Shown here: positions 9,351 through 17,364 of the stretch, piece by piece
Position numbering within the stretch: position 1 is the first letter of the stretch
Layout of the letters: every line of letters starts with the position of its first letter
From: Actinacidiphila glaucinigra
GTDB taxonomy: Bacteria > Actinomycetota > Actinomycetes > Streptomycetales > Streptomycetaceae
DNA length: 64,000 nt
Reading direction: 5' to 3'
Assembly (NCBI RefSeq): GCF_900188405.1
Contig: NZ_FZOF01000002.1
Span: 434,001-498,000 of the forward strand
The notes under the pieces: generated by a model
Told to the model about the DNA's origin: nothing
Databases searched by the model: none
What the model saw: only the letters and a program-made list of their open reading frames with translations
Position numbers and translations under genes: made by a program

Positions 9351-9845
9351 GTGCTCGAGTTCGACGTAACGATCGAGATCCCGAAGGGTTCCCGCAACAA
9401 GTACGAGGTGGACCACGAGACCGGTCGTATCCGCCTGGACCGGCACCTGTTCACCTCGACGGTCTACCCGGCCGACTACGGCTTCGTGGAGAACACCCTG
9501 GGCGAGGACGGCGACCCGCTGGACGCCCTGGTGCTGCTCGACGAGCCGACCTTCCCCGGCGTCATCGTGCGCTGCCGCGCGATCGGCATGTTCCGCATGA
9601 CGGACGAGGCCGGCGGCGACGACAAGCTGCTGTGCGTGCCCGCCTCGGACCCCCGGGTCGAGCACCTGCGTGACATTCACCACGTCTCCGAGTTCGACCG
9701 CCTGGAGATCCAGCACTTCTTCGAGGTCTACAAGGACCTGGAGCCCGGCAAGTCCGTCGAGGGCGCCAACTGGGTGGGCCGCGGCGAGGCCGAGGCCGAG
9801 ATCGAGGCGTCCTACAAGCGCCTGAAGGAGCACGGCGGTCACTGA
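9351..9845 (+). CDS. ppa: inorganic pyrophosphatase
   Basis: 164 aa, the short prokaryotic type I enzyme that hydrolyses pyrophosphate to drive biosynthesis. The metal-binding signature is in [10 protein letters not shown], and [13 protein letters not shown] and [11 protein letters not shown] are diagnostic. It starts at GTG 9351 with GGAGGACAGGCT before it. It stands alone, divergent from dacB, and is followed by a strong bidirectional terminator. Confidence 0.97.
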   Translation: MLEFDVTIEIPKGSRNKYEVDHETGRIRLDRHLFTSTVYPADYGFVENTLGEDGDPLDALVLLDEPTFPGVIVRCRAIGMFRMTDEAGGDDKLLCVPASDPRVEHLRDIHHVSEFDRLEIQHFFEVYKDLEPGKSVEGANWVGRGEAEAEIEASYKRLKEHGGH

Positions 9846-9863
9846 CCGGCCGGCTCCCACCGC

Positions 9864-9906
9864 CGCGAGGGCGGCGCGCTCCCTGCCGGGGCGCGCCGCC
9901 CTCGCG
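9864..9906. terminator. strong bidirectional terminator between ppa and the acyltransferase gene
   Basis: A perfect 16-bp inverted repeat (9864-9879 with 9891-9906) around an 11-nt loop. It is centred between the stop codons of two convergent genes, 18 bp after ppa. Confidence 0.8.
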
Positions 9907-9920
9907 CGTGTCCGGCGGCC

Positions 9921-11318
9921 TCACCCGCAGGCGTCGAGGAGTTCGGCCAGCGCGCCGTGCAGGGCGGCGGCGAGCGTGTCGGCGTCCGGCAGCGACTCCG
10001 CGTCGGCGAGCAGCCCGATGTGGACCCGGCGGCGGTACGTGGAGCAGGCGACCGCCAGCGACTGGCCGCGGGCGAGCGGGGCGATCGGGTAGAGCTCCGT
10101 CATGCGGCAGCCGTCCAGGGTGAGCGGCACGTCCAGCATCGGCACGTTGGTCACCAGTACGTCGAACAGCAGCCGGGCCGAGGCGGCGAGCAGCGGGGCG
10201 GCGAAGCGGTGCGCGAGCGGCGGCACGCTGTCGGCCAGCAGCGCGACGGCGCCCGGGCCGGTGTCGGGCCCGGCGTCCTTGTTGCGGTCCATGCCCGCGC
10301 GCACGTCGCGCAGCCGGGCGAGCGGATCGGGCTCGCCGACCGGCAGCCGCAGCAGGTAGCCGGAGATGCGGTTGCCCCGGCCGCCGCGCACGCCCCTGCG
10401 GCGGCGGCGCGCCACCGGGATCAGGGCGCGCGGCCCCGGGCCCGCCGGGTCGTCGCCGCGGGCCTCCATCCACCGCCGCAGCGCGCCGGCCACGACGGCC
10501 ATGACGACGTCGTTGACGGTGCCGCCGCTGGTCTTGCGGACCCGGTGCAGATCGTCGACGTCGAGGGAGGCGGTGGCGAAGCGCCGCTCGGCGCCGCCGG
10601 GCGTCCAGGCCGCGCCCAGCGCGGCGGGCCCGCCGGGGTCGAGGGAGGCGCGCAGCACGGCCGAGCCGATGCCCAGAGCGCGCCCGGCCTCGCGCACCCG
10701 GTCCGGCAGGGAGGCGACGACCTGCCGGGGATCGGGCAGCGGCAGCGCGGGCAGGTGGATGCCGGGGCCCCTGACCTGTGCCGGTACGGCCGCCTCGGCG
10801 CCGGTACGCGGCGCCGCGGGGGCGGAGACCGGGGCGGGGGAAGGGGTCAAGGTGCGGGCCCCCTGGTCCAGCAGCGCGGCGCCGAACTCCACGGCGCGCA
10901 GCCCGTCGGCGAGGGCGTGGTGCAGCTTGACCAGGACGCGGAAGGGCGCGTCGGGGGCGCCCTCGATGACGTAGACCTCCCACGGCGGCCGGTGGCGGTC
11001 CATGGGGCGGGACATCAGTTCGGCGACGGCGGCCCAGGCGTCCGCCCGCCGGACGGCGTGGACGTGGTGCCGCGCGTCGAAGTGCTCGTCGGCGGCCCAG
11101 GCGGCGCCGCCGACGCCGTACCAGACGTCCTTCACGCGCTGCCGCATCCGCGGTACGGCCTCGGCACGGGCGGTGAGCAGCGCGGCGAGTCCGTCGGCGT
11201 CGACCGGGCGTTCCGGGTCGCGGTCGAAGACGGCCACGGCGCCCAGGTGCATGGGGTGGCCCGGGGAGTCCAGGTTCCAGAAGGCGAGGTCCAGCGGGCT
11301 CAGGTGCTCGTCAGCCAA
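9921..11318 (-). CDS. wax ester synthase / diacylglycerol acyltransferase (WS/DGAT)
   Basis: 465 aa. The family transfers acyl-CoA to alcohols or diacylglycerol, making storage lipid at the membrane surface. The catalytic HHxxxDG motif is present as HHALADG (133-139), along with MHLGAVAVFD at the N-terminus and the later NDV-containing motif (SGGTVNDVVMAV). It starts at TTG 11318, supported by GGAGG nine bases upstream; an ATG just before it lies in another frame. It is monocistronic, with a terminator shared with ppa. Confidence 0.88.
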   Translation of the reverse strand: MADEHLSPLDLAFWNLDSPGHPMHLGAVAVFDRDPERPVDADGLAALLTARAEAVPRMRQRVKDVWYGVGGAAWAADEHFDARHHVHAVRRADAWAAVAELMSRPMDRHRPPWEVYVIEGAPDAPFRVLVKLHHALADGLRAVEFGAALLDQGARTLTPSPAPVSAPAAPRTGAEAAVPAQVRGPGIHLPALPLPDPRQVVASLPDRVREAGRALGIGSAVLRASLDPGGPAALGAAWTPGGAERRFATASLDVDDLHRVRKTSGGTVNDVVMAVVAGALRRWMEARGDDPAGPGPRALIPVARRRRRGVRGGRGNRISGYLLRLPVGEPDPLARLRDVRAGMDRNKDAGPDTGPGAVALLADSVPPLAHRFAAPLLAASARLLFDVLVTNVPMLDVPLTLDGCRMTELYPIAPLARGQSLAVACSTYRRRVHIGLLADAESLPDADTLAAALHGALAELLDACG

Positions 11319-11369
11319 GGCTTCATGCCTCCGAAAGGTCGCGGTTTGCCCCGGAACGGACTCCAGATG

Positions 11370-11430
11370 GTGAAGTGAAACCCCTAAAACCGATTACAGT
11401 CAACTACGACCACGATACGGACAGTTAACA
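11370..11430 (-). promoter_or_regulatory. probable promoter region of the WS/DGAT gene
   Basis: This AT-rich island in otherwise very GC-rich DNA contains TTGACT on the minus strand (11398-11403) and a GTTAAC palindrome upstream of it. No convincing -10 hexamer stands out at 17 bp. Confidence 0.3.
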
Positions 11431-11481
11431 TCAGGTTGCCCGCGTGACGGGCGGGTGGCCAGGCGGCGGGGTCCGGAAGGC

Positions 11482-13086
11482 TCAGAAACCGCGGGTGCGC
11501 TTGGCCGCGGCACGGCGTCGTGCCTGGCCGGCGCCACCGGGCAGCTTGATGAACAGCCGCGCGATCTCGCCTCCCAGGTTCACCCCGATGGCCACGGCGA
11601 GCGCCAGCGCCGCCGCTTTCGTCAGCGAGGCGAATCCCTGGTCCAGGTGACCGCGGGTCAGCCCGAGGAGCCCGAAGTACGTCGCGGAACCCGGCAGCAG
11701 CGGGCCGATGGCCGCCGTGACGTACGGCAGGGCGGAGGCGTGGCGGTAACGGGAGAGCACCTGGCCGAAGAGGCCCACCAGGCCGGCGGCGACGGCGGTG
11801 GCCGCGACCGGCGACATCCCGATCCCGATCCCCTCCTGGTGCAGCGCCGCGTAGACCGTCCAGGCGATGCCCCCGTTGAGGGCGGCGACCGCCAGCACGC
11901 CCCGCTCGCACTGCAGCAGCACGGCGAAGGCGAGGCTCAGCACCATCGCGGCGACCAGTTGCACCGGCGGGTTCTCGTAGGCCCTGAAGGCCTGGTCGGG
12001 GTCGAGTCCGGCGCCCAGGCTGACCCCGGCGTAGAGGATCAGCGTCACGCCGACGACGATGCCGGTGAAGAGGTACATCACCTCCAGCAGGCGTGCGGAG
12101 GCGGTGATGTAGAAGCCGGTCAGGCCGTCCTGGACGGCCGCGACCAGGGCCCTTCCCGGGATCAGCGCGAAGAGCCCACCGGTGATGACCGCGGAGGCCT
12201 GCAGGCTGCTCGTACCGGGCAGGTGCTGGCCGAACCGGGCGACCAGCACCCCCATCACGGCGGCGGGCATCGCCGCGGCGACGAACTGGTAGAACTCCGG
12301 CAGCCCGCGGCCGGCGCACAGCCAGGCCAGCCGGTCGCCCAGCATCGCGCCGAGCGCGGCGATCGCGAACACCAGCGGACCGCCGCCGCCGACCAGCATG
12401 CTCGCCGCGCCCGCGAGGAGCCCGGCCGCCGCGGTCAGCAGCCAGCCCGGGTAGGGGTGCCGGTTGCGGCGGATCTCGGCGAGCCGCCGGTAGGCGTCCT
12501 CCAGGCTGAGGTCGGCCGCGGTGACGTCGTTGATCAGCCGGAAGACGGCCGCGAGACGGGTGTAGTCGGTGGCCCGGCGGCGCACCGTGCGGTTTGCGGT
12601 GACCGGCGCGTCCACCAGCGAGGGCTGGTACGAGATGCCCAGCAGGGTGAACGTCACGGTCGGCTCGACCCGTCCGAGCCCGTAGGCGTGGGCGACGCCG
12701 AGCATCGCGGCCTCGACGTCCTCCGCGCCCTCGCCGCCGGCGAGCAGCAGCTCGCCGATGCGCAGCGTCAGGTCGAGCACGCGCGGGACCGGTGGGCCGC
12801 CCTCCGCCTCGGGCGGCCGGGCGGGCTGCTCGGGGGCGGGGCGCTCGCCGACGGGCATGCGCAGCATCGTGCGCATCCGGTCGGGCCAGGGGGTCTCCTT
12901 GGAGAGGCTGACGACCGGGATGCCCTCGGGGGGCGTGAAGGCCGGGTGGGACAGCTGCGAGGAGGTCCGCGTCCCGGGGCGGGCGAAGGCGGAACCCTGT
13001 GTCTCGGGCCTCGGCAGTTCCACACCCAGGGGCGGCGTGAACTCCGAGCCGCCCGCATGCTGCTCGGGCTCCTTGGGATGCGCCAC
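11482..13086 (-). CDS. threonine/serine exporter family (ThrE-like) membrane protein
   Basis: 534 aa. It combines the DUF1212 half (LDLTLRIGELLLAGGEGAEDVEAAM, cytoplasmic start then membrane segments) with a DUF3815-like half, about 10 membrane segments in all, as in actinobacterial ThrE. The N-terminal roughly 100 residues are hydrophilic and Pro-rich. GTG 13086 (MAHPKEPEQ) has AAAGGAGGATCCC before it and is preferred to an upstream start at 13155 that would read across the 13130-13171 hairpin. ThrE-family proteins export Thr/Ser; the substrate here is inferred. Same strand as dedA but separated by a terminator. Confidence 0.87.
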   Translation of the reverse strand: MAHPKEPEQHAGGSEFTPPLGVELPRPETQGSAFARPGTRTSSQLSHPAFTPPEGIPVVSLSKETPWPDRMRTMLRMPVGERPAPEQPARPPEAEGGPPVPRVLDLTLRIGELLLAGGEGAEDVEAAMLGVAHAYGLGRVEPTVTFTLLGISYQPSLVDAPVTANRTVRRRATDYTRLAAVFRLINDVTAADLSLEDAYRRLAEIRRNRHPYPGWLLTAAAGLLAGAASMLVGGGGPLVFAIAALGAMLGDRLAWLCAGRGLPEFYQFVAAAMPAAVMGVLVARFGQHLPGTSSLQASAVITGGLFALIPGRALVAAVQDGLTGFYITASARLLEVMYLFTGIVVGVTLILYAGVSLGAGLDPDQAFRAYENPPVQLVAAMVLSLAFAVLLQCERGVLAVAALNGGIAWTVYAALHQEGIGIGMSPVAATAVAAGLVGLFGQVLSRYRHASALPYVTAAIGPLLPGSATYFGLLGLTRGHLDQGFASLTKAAALALAVAIGVNLGGEIARLFIKLPGGAGQARRRAAAKRTRGF

Positions 13087-13129
13087 GGGATCCTCCTTTC
13101 GGCGCGTGATCGTCCGGCGGGTGCCGGGT

Positions 13130-13171
13130 GTGCCGAGGGGGGAGGGTGCGGACACCCTCCCCCCTCGGCAC
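13130..13171 (-). terminator. terminator of the DedA gene
   Basis: A perfect 19-bp stem (13130-13148 with 13153-13171) and a 4-nt loop CGGA, 30 bp after the dedA stop. It isolates dedA from the ThrE-like gene. Confidence 0.75.
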
Positions 13172-13201
13172 AGCGGGACGACTGCCCACTCTCTCCGTCG
13201 G

Positions 13202-13930
13202 CTAACGGCGGTTGGCGCGGTGCCGCCCGCCGGTGCCGCGCTGGAGCGGCGGCTGGCCGGCCTCGTCGTCGGCCTCGAACTCGGGTGCCCCGGTCAGCGG
13301 CGCGGCCTTCCGGGAGGCCGCGCGGGCGCGCAGGAACTCGATGGCGATCGGGACGACCGAGAGCAGCACGATCGCGATGAGGATCAGCTCGATGTGCTCG
13401 TGGACGAACGCGATCTGGCCCAGCCAGTAGCCGAGCAGGGTCACGCCGACGCCCCACAGAAGGCCGCCGATGACGTTGTACGTCACGAAGACGCGGTAGT
13501 TCATGCGGCTGACGCCGGCGATGACCGGGGTGAACGTCCGCACGATCGGCACGAAGCGGGCGAGCACGATCGACTTGGCGCCGTGCCGCTCGAAGAACTC
13601 GTGGGCCTTCTCGACGTTCTCCTGTTTGAAGAGCCTGGAGTCCGGGCGCCGGAAGAGCGAGGGCCCGACCTTGCGGCCGAAGAGGTAGCCCACCTGGTCG
13701 CCGGCGACGGCCGCGATCCAGACGAGCACGCAGACCAGCCAGATCGGATAGTCGAGCTTGCCGCCCGAGACCAGCAGGCCGCCGGTGAAGAGCAGGGAGT
13801 CACCGGGCAGGAAGAAGCCGATGAGCAGACCCGACTCGGCGAAGACGATCGCCAGCAGGCCGATCAGGCCCGCTGACGAGATGAGGTAATCGGGGTCGAG
13901 CCATTGCGGGCCCAGGGCGATAGTCGTCAC
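13202..13930 (-). CDS. DedA family membrane protein
   Basis: 242 aa. DedA/SNARE-associated proteins are multi-pass membrane proteins; some are undecaprenyl- or phospholipid-flipping transporters linked to membrane homeostasis. Visible hallmarks are ESGLLIGFFLPGDSLLFTGG, GYLFGRKVGP and the conserved RFVPIVRTFTPVIAGVSRM stretch with its essential arginines. The C-terminal about 40 residues are a charged tail. ATG 13930. Divergent from the ABC ATPase gene. Confidence 0.92.
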   Translation of the reverse strand: MTTIALGPQWLDPDYLISSAGLIGLLAIVFAESGLLIGFFLPGDSLLFTGGLLVSGGKLDYPIWLVCVLVWIAAVAGDQVGYLFGRKVGPSLFRRPDSRLFKQENVEKAHEFFERHGAKSIVLARFVPIVRTFTPVIAGVSRMNYRVFVTYNVIGGLLWGVGVTLLGYWLGQIAFVHEHIELILIAIVLLSVVPIAIEFLRARAASRKAAPLTGAPEFEADDEAGQPPLQRGTGGRHRANRR

Positions 13931-14069
13931 GCGCCAAAAGTATCAACGCGGTCGCGACCGAACCGTTCCCAGCCCGGAAACGCTCGGCTACGGTCCTCCC
14001 AAGCGTTTTACCGTGCAACACCGCAAGTCGCCCGTCACTCCTGAATCATCATGATCCGGCGGAACCCAC

Positions 14070-15419
14070 ATGACTCGCGCCATCTCCCTGCACGACGTTT
14101 CGAAGACCTACGGCCGCGGCGTGCGCGCCGTGGAGCGTTTCTCACTGGACATCGCCCCCGGCGAGTTCCTGGTGCTGCTCGGCCCGTCGGGCTGCGGCAA
14201 GTCCACCGTGCTGCGCATGATCGCGGGTCTGGAGGACATCACCTCCGGTGAGCTGCTCCTGGACGGCGAGCCCGCGAACGACCTGGCACCGGGCGACCGG
14301 AAGATGGCCATGGTCTTCCAGAACTTCGCCCTCTACCCGAGCATGACCAGCCGGGAGAACATCGGTTTCCCGCTGCGCTTCGAGATGCCCGGGCAGGACA
14401 CCGGCCCCCGGGTCGCCGAGACCGCGCGCACGCTCGGCATCGAGGACATCCTCGACCGCTATCCGGCGCAGCTGTCCGGCGGCGAGCGGCAGCGGGTCGC
14501 GATGGGCCGGGCCATCTCGCGGCACCCGTCCGTCTTCCTGATGGACGAGCCGCTGTCCAACCTCGACGCCAAGCTCCGCTCGCACCTGCGCGCCGAGATC
14601 GCCCGGCTGACCCGCGGCATGGGCGTGACGACCGTGTACGTCACCCACGACCAGGCCGAGGCGATGTCGCTGGGCGACCGTGTGGCGATCATGCGCAACG
14701 GCGTGCTGCAGCAGGTGAGCGCCCCGCGGGAGGCGTACCACCTGCCGCAGAACGTCTTCGTGGCCGCCTTCATCGGCACCCCGCGGATCAACCTCATGGA
14801 GGCGACCGTGGTGGCCCCGCTGGACGGCGGGATGTGGATCGACCTCGGACGGCAGCGGCTCGTCCTCCCCCGGCCGCTGAGCCGGGACCACCAGATGCTC
14901 CGCATCCAGCAGGGCCGGCCGGTCATCGTCGGCCTGCGCTCGGAGGCCGTGCGCATCGACCGGCCGAGCAGCGCCCGGCCCGGCGAGGTGGTGCTCAGCG
15001 GTGTGGTGGAGCACGTGGAGTACCAGGGCCACGAGTCGCTGGTGCACCTGGACACCGGCGCCCGCCCGGCCGTCGTGCCCGAACTGGAGTCCGCCCGTCC
15101 GGGCGGCGCGCGGCAGCGCTCCCGGGCGGCCTCCCGGCAGGGCGGAACCGCCGGACTGGGCCGGCTGGTGCAGAAGGCCGCCGCCCGGGTCTCCGGCCAG
15201 GGCCGGACGGCCGTACTCGACCGGCCGGCACCGCGGCAGGAGACCGAGCGGCCCGCCGCCGGGAGCGGTGACCTGGTCGTCCGCACCGGGCCCGACCTGC
15301 GGCTCCGCGCCGGACAGCACGTGCCGCTGCTGGTCGACCTCGCCCACCTGTACGTCTTCGACCACACGGGCCGCCGGATCTGCCCGGCCCCGGAGCAGGC
15401 ACCGCACCTGGAGTACTGA
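14070..15419 (+). CDS. ABC transporter ATP-binding protein (MsmK/UgpC-like) with extended C-terminus
   Basis: 449 aa ATPase. Walker A is GPSGCGKST (38-46), the Q-loop is in FQNFALYP, the signature is LSGGE (135-139), Walker B ends in DEP (159-161), and the H-loop is YVTHDQAEAMSL. The C-terminal regulatory/TOBE region (from about 240) resembles sugar-importer ATPases. It is interrupted by an Arg/Ala/Gly-rich insert of about 60 residues (about 340-400) before the final TOBE strand. No permease or binding-protein genes are adjacent, so it probably acts as a shared (orphan) ATPase. ATG 14070; GGCGGA upstream. Confidence 0.88.
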   Translation: MTRAISLHDVSKTYGRGVRAVERFSLDIAPGEFLVLLGPSGCGKSTVLRMIAGLEDITSGELLLDGEPANDLAPGDRKMAMVFQNFALYPSMTSRENIGFPLRFEMPGQDTGPRVAETARTLGIEDILDRYPAQLSGGERQRVAMGRAISRHPSVFLMDEPLSNLDAKLRSHLRAEIARLTRGMGVTTVYVTHDQAEAMSLGDRVAIMRNGVLQQVSAPREAYHLPQNVFVAAFIGTPRINLMEATVVAPLDGGMWIDLGRQRLVLPRPLSRDHQMLRIQQGRPVIVGLRSEAVRIDRPSSARPGEVVLSGVVEHVEYQGHESLVHLDTGARPAVVPELESARPGGARQRSRAASRQGGTAGLGRLVQKAAARVSGQGRTAVLDRPAPRQETERPAAGSGDLVVRTGPDLRLRAGQHVPLLVDLAHLYVFDHTGRRICPAPEQAPHLEY

Positions 15420-15458
15420 GACCGCGCGGGACGGCGGCGGGGGGACGACGATGCCCGT

Positions 15459-15830
15459 ATGGGTATCGACGAGTACGGCGGCGGACAGTCGCCCCAGTCC
15501 GCCGTCCTGGTGGTCACCACGAACGACGTCCCGGGCTACCGGATCGAGCGGGTGATCGGCGAGGTCTTCGGCCTCACCGTGCGCTCCCGCCATCTGGGCA
15601 GCCAGATCGGCGCGGGCCTGAAGTCCCTGGTCGGCGGCGAGTTGAAGGGACTCACCAAGACCCTGGCCCAGACCCGCACCCAGGCGATTGAGCGGCTGGT
15701 GGAGCAGGCGCAGTCGCGCGGCGCCAACGCGGTGCTGATGATGCGCTTCGACGTCAGCGAGGCCGCCGACGCCGGCACCGAGGTGTGCGCCTACGGCACG
15801 GCCGCGGTGATCACGCCCCGGCACGCCTAG
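15459..15830 (+). CDS. YbjQ / DUF74 family protein
   Basis: 123 aa. YbjQ family hallmarks are VVTTNDVPGYRIERVIGEVFGLTVRS, a central helix with GLKSLVGGELKGLTKTLAQTR, and GANAVLMMRFD. These proteins form small pentameric rings of unknown role. The 3' end overlaps the convergent tipA gene by 20 bp. Confidence 0.88.
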   Translation: MGIDEYGGGQSPQSAVLVVTTNDVPGYRIERVIGEVFGLTVRSRHLGSQIGAGLKSLVGGELKGLTKTLAQTRTQAIERLVEQAQSRGANAVLMMRFDVSEAADAGTEVCAYGTAAVITPRHA

Positions 15831-16584
15831 CGTTGGCGACGATCGCGTCGTGGACGTACCGGGCGGTGCCCGGCGCGATCGACTCGTAGAAGGCGTTGAA
15901 GCGCGGGTCGGCCAGGTACATCTCGGCGAGCCCGGTGTGGATCTCGTACGTGCAGTCGTAGTAGTGGTCCACGATGAACCGCCGGTGCTCCTCGGCCAGG
16001 TCCATCGCGGCCTCGCCGTCCGCCGGGGCGCCGGACTCGCGGAGCGCCACCAGCCGGGCGCCCCAGTCCTCCTGCTCGGCCTTGATGCGCAGCCAGTCCT
16101 CCTTGGTGTAGGAGGCGGCCCGGCGCTGCGACTGCTCGTACGCGTCGGTGTTGCCCCAGCGCTCCCGGGTCTCCTCGGCGTGCCGGTCGGGGTCGTAGTC
16201 CCCGAAGACCTCGAACTTCTCCTCGGGCGTGAGGTTGATGCCCATCGTGCGTGCCTCCATGGCTCGTTGGACGGCGTCGGCCATCTCCGTCAGCTTCCCG
16301 ATGCGCGCGGTCAGCAGCTCGTGCTGGCGCCGCAGGTGCTCCCGCGGGTCCGCGTCCGGGTCGTCGAGGAGGGCCGCGACCTGTTCCAGGGGGAAGCCGA
16401 GCTCCCGGTAGAAGAGGATCTGCTGCAGCCGGTCGAGGTCGGCGTCGCTGTAGCGCCGGTGGCCCGCGTGGCTGCGGGCGCTGGGCGAGAGCAGTCCGAT
16501 CTCGTCGTAATGGTGCAGCGTGCGGACGGTCACGCCGGCGAAAGCCGCCACCTGCCCGACCGGGTAGCCCGCGCTCGTGTTCAT
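15811..16584 (-). CDS. tipA: TipA-type MerR regulator with thiopeptide-binding TipAS domain
   Basis: 257 aa. The N-terminal MerR winged helix (YPVGQVAAFAGVTVRTLHHYDEIGLL, about 6-75) and dimerisation helix lead into a TipAS domain (about 110-257; FGDYDPDRHAEETRERWGNT, FIVDHYYDCTYEIHTGLAEMY). In S. lividans TipAL binds thiostrepton-like peptides and activates its own promoter; an internal in-frame start can give the TipAS form. ATG 16584 (MNTSAGYPV) is chosen, with GGAGG 8 bp upstream. An autoregulatory tipA operator lies immediately before it (16591-16621). From memory this matches SCO3413. Confidence 0.9.
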   Translation of the reverse strand: MNTSAGYPVGQVAAFAGVTVRTLHHYDEIGLLSPSARSHAGHRRYSDADLDRLQQILFYRELGFPLEQVAALLDDPDADPREHLRRQHELLTARIGKLTEMADAVQRAMEARTMGINLTPEEKFEVFGDYDPDRHAEETRERWGNTDAYEQSQRRAASYTKEDWLRIKAEQEDWGARLVALRESGAPADGEAAMDLAEEHRRFIVDHYYDCTYEIHTGLAEMYLADPRFNAFYESIAPGTARYVHDAIVANARRAGA

Positions 16585-16590
16585 GACCAC

Positions 16591-16621
16591 ACCCTCCGGC
16601 CTCACGCCACGTGAGGTGCAA
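16591..16621 (-). promoter_or_regulatory. tipA autoregulatory promoter/operator
   Basis: On the minus strand, -35 TTGCAC (16616-16621) is followed by a 19-bp spacer and GAGGGT (16591-16596). An inverted repeat CCTCACG-CCA-CGTGAGG (16600-16616) fills the spacer. The long 19-bp spacer with a dyad is the MerR-type activated layout. From memory, the -35 and dyad match the S. lividans tipA promoter nearly base for base. The predicted start is at or next to the ATG, so the transcript would be (near-)leaderless. Confidence 0.75.
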
Positions 16622-16625
16622 GTGC

Positions 16626-16631
16626 CATATT
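16626..16631 (+). promoter_or_regulatory. -10 element of the divergent leuE-like gene
   Basis: CATATT lies seven bases before ATG 16639, which predicts a leaderless transcript. It sits 10 bp beyond the TipA dyad, so TipA bound to its operator would contact this promoter too. Confidence 0.45.
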
Positions 16632-16638
16632 GGTGCGC

Positions 16639-17298
16639 ATGCTGGGAATCACCGACCTGCCGACGTACGTGCTGGGCACCGTACTGATCGTGCTGCTGCC
16701 CGGGCCGAACTCGCTGTACACGCTCTCCGTCGCGGCGCGCCGCGGAGTCCGGACGGCGTACCGCGCGGCCCTGGGCGTCTTCCTCGGCGACACCGTCCTG
16801 ATGACCGCGTCGGCGGCGGGCGTGGCCGGACTGCTCACGGCCAACCCCGTGCTCTTCGGCATCGTGAAGTACGCCGGTGCCGGCTATCTGGCGTGGATCG
16901 CCCTCGGCATGGCGCGGGCCGCCTGGAGCATGTGGCGGTCCCGGGGCGCGGAGCCGGCGGCGGTGGCGACCGCGGCCGACGAGGTGGCGGACGCCGAGCA
17001 GCCGTTCCGGCGCGCGCTGGTGATCAGCCTGCTCAACCCCAAGGCGATCCTCTTCTTCATCTCCTTCTTCGTGCAGTTCGTGGACCCCGGCTACGCCCAT
17101 CCCGCGCTGTCCTTCCTGGCGCTGGGCACGATCGCGCAGGTCTTCAGCTTCTGCTACCTGACGCTGCTGATCTTCGGCGGCACCTACCTGGCCGGCCAGT
17201 TCCGCCGCCGCAAGCGCCTCGCGGCCGGTCTGACCTCGGGGGCGGCGGCGCTCTTCCTGGGCTTCGCGGCCAAGCTGTCGATGTCCTCGGCGGGCTGA
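16639..17298 (+). CDS. leuE: LysE-family amino-acid exporter, LeuE-like
   Basis: 219 aa with about six membrane segments. The LysE/RhtB motif LLPGPNSLYTLSVAARRGVRTA and GVFLGDTVLM are clear, and the whole protein resembles E. coli LeuE (leucine efflux). TTG 16630 and GTG 16633 are in frame, but ATG 16639 fits the leaderless promoter at 16626. It shares a 54-bp divergent control region with tipA. Confidence 0.85.
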   Translation: MLGITDLPTYVLGTVLIVLLPGPNSLYTLSVAARRGVRTAYRAALGVFLGDTVLMTASAAGVAGLLTANPVLFGIVKYAGAGYLAWIALGMARAAWSMWRSRGAEPAAVATAADEVADAEQPFRRALVISLLNPKAILFFISFFVQFVDPGYAHPALSFLALGTIAQVFSFCYLTLLIFGGTYLAGQFRRRKRLAAGLTSGAAALFLGFAAKLSMSSAG

Positions 17299-17364
17299 CC
17301 GGCCCCGGCCCGGGCGGCCGGCCGCCGACCTGCCGGTGACCGGATTCACCCGTATCGTGACGGT

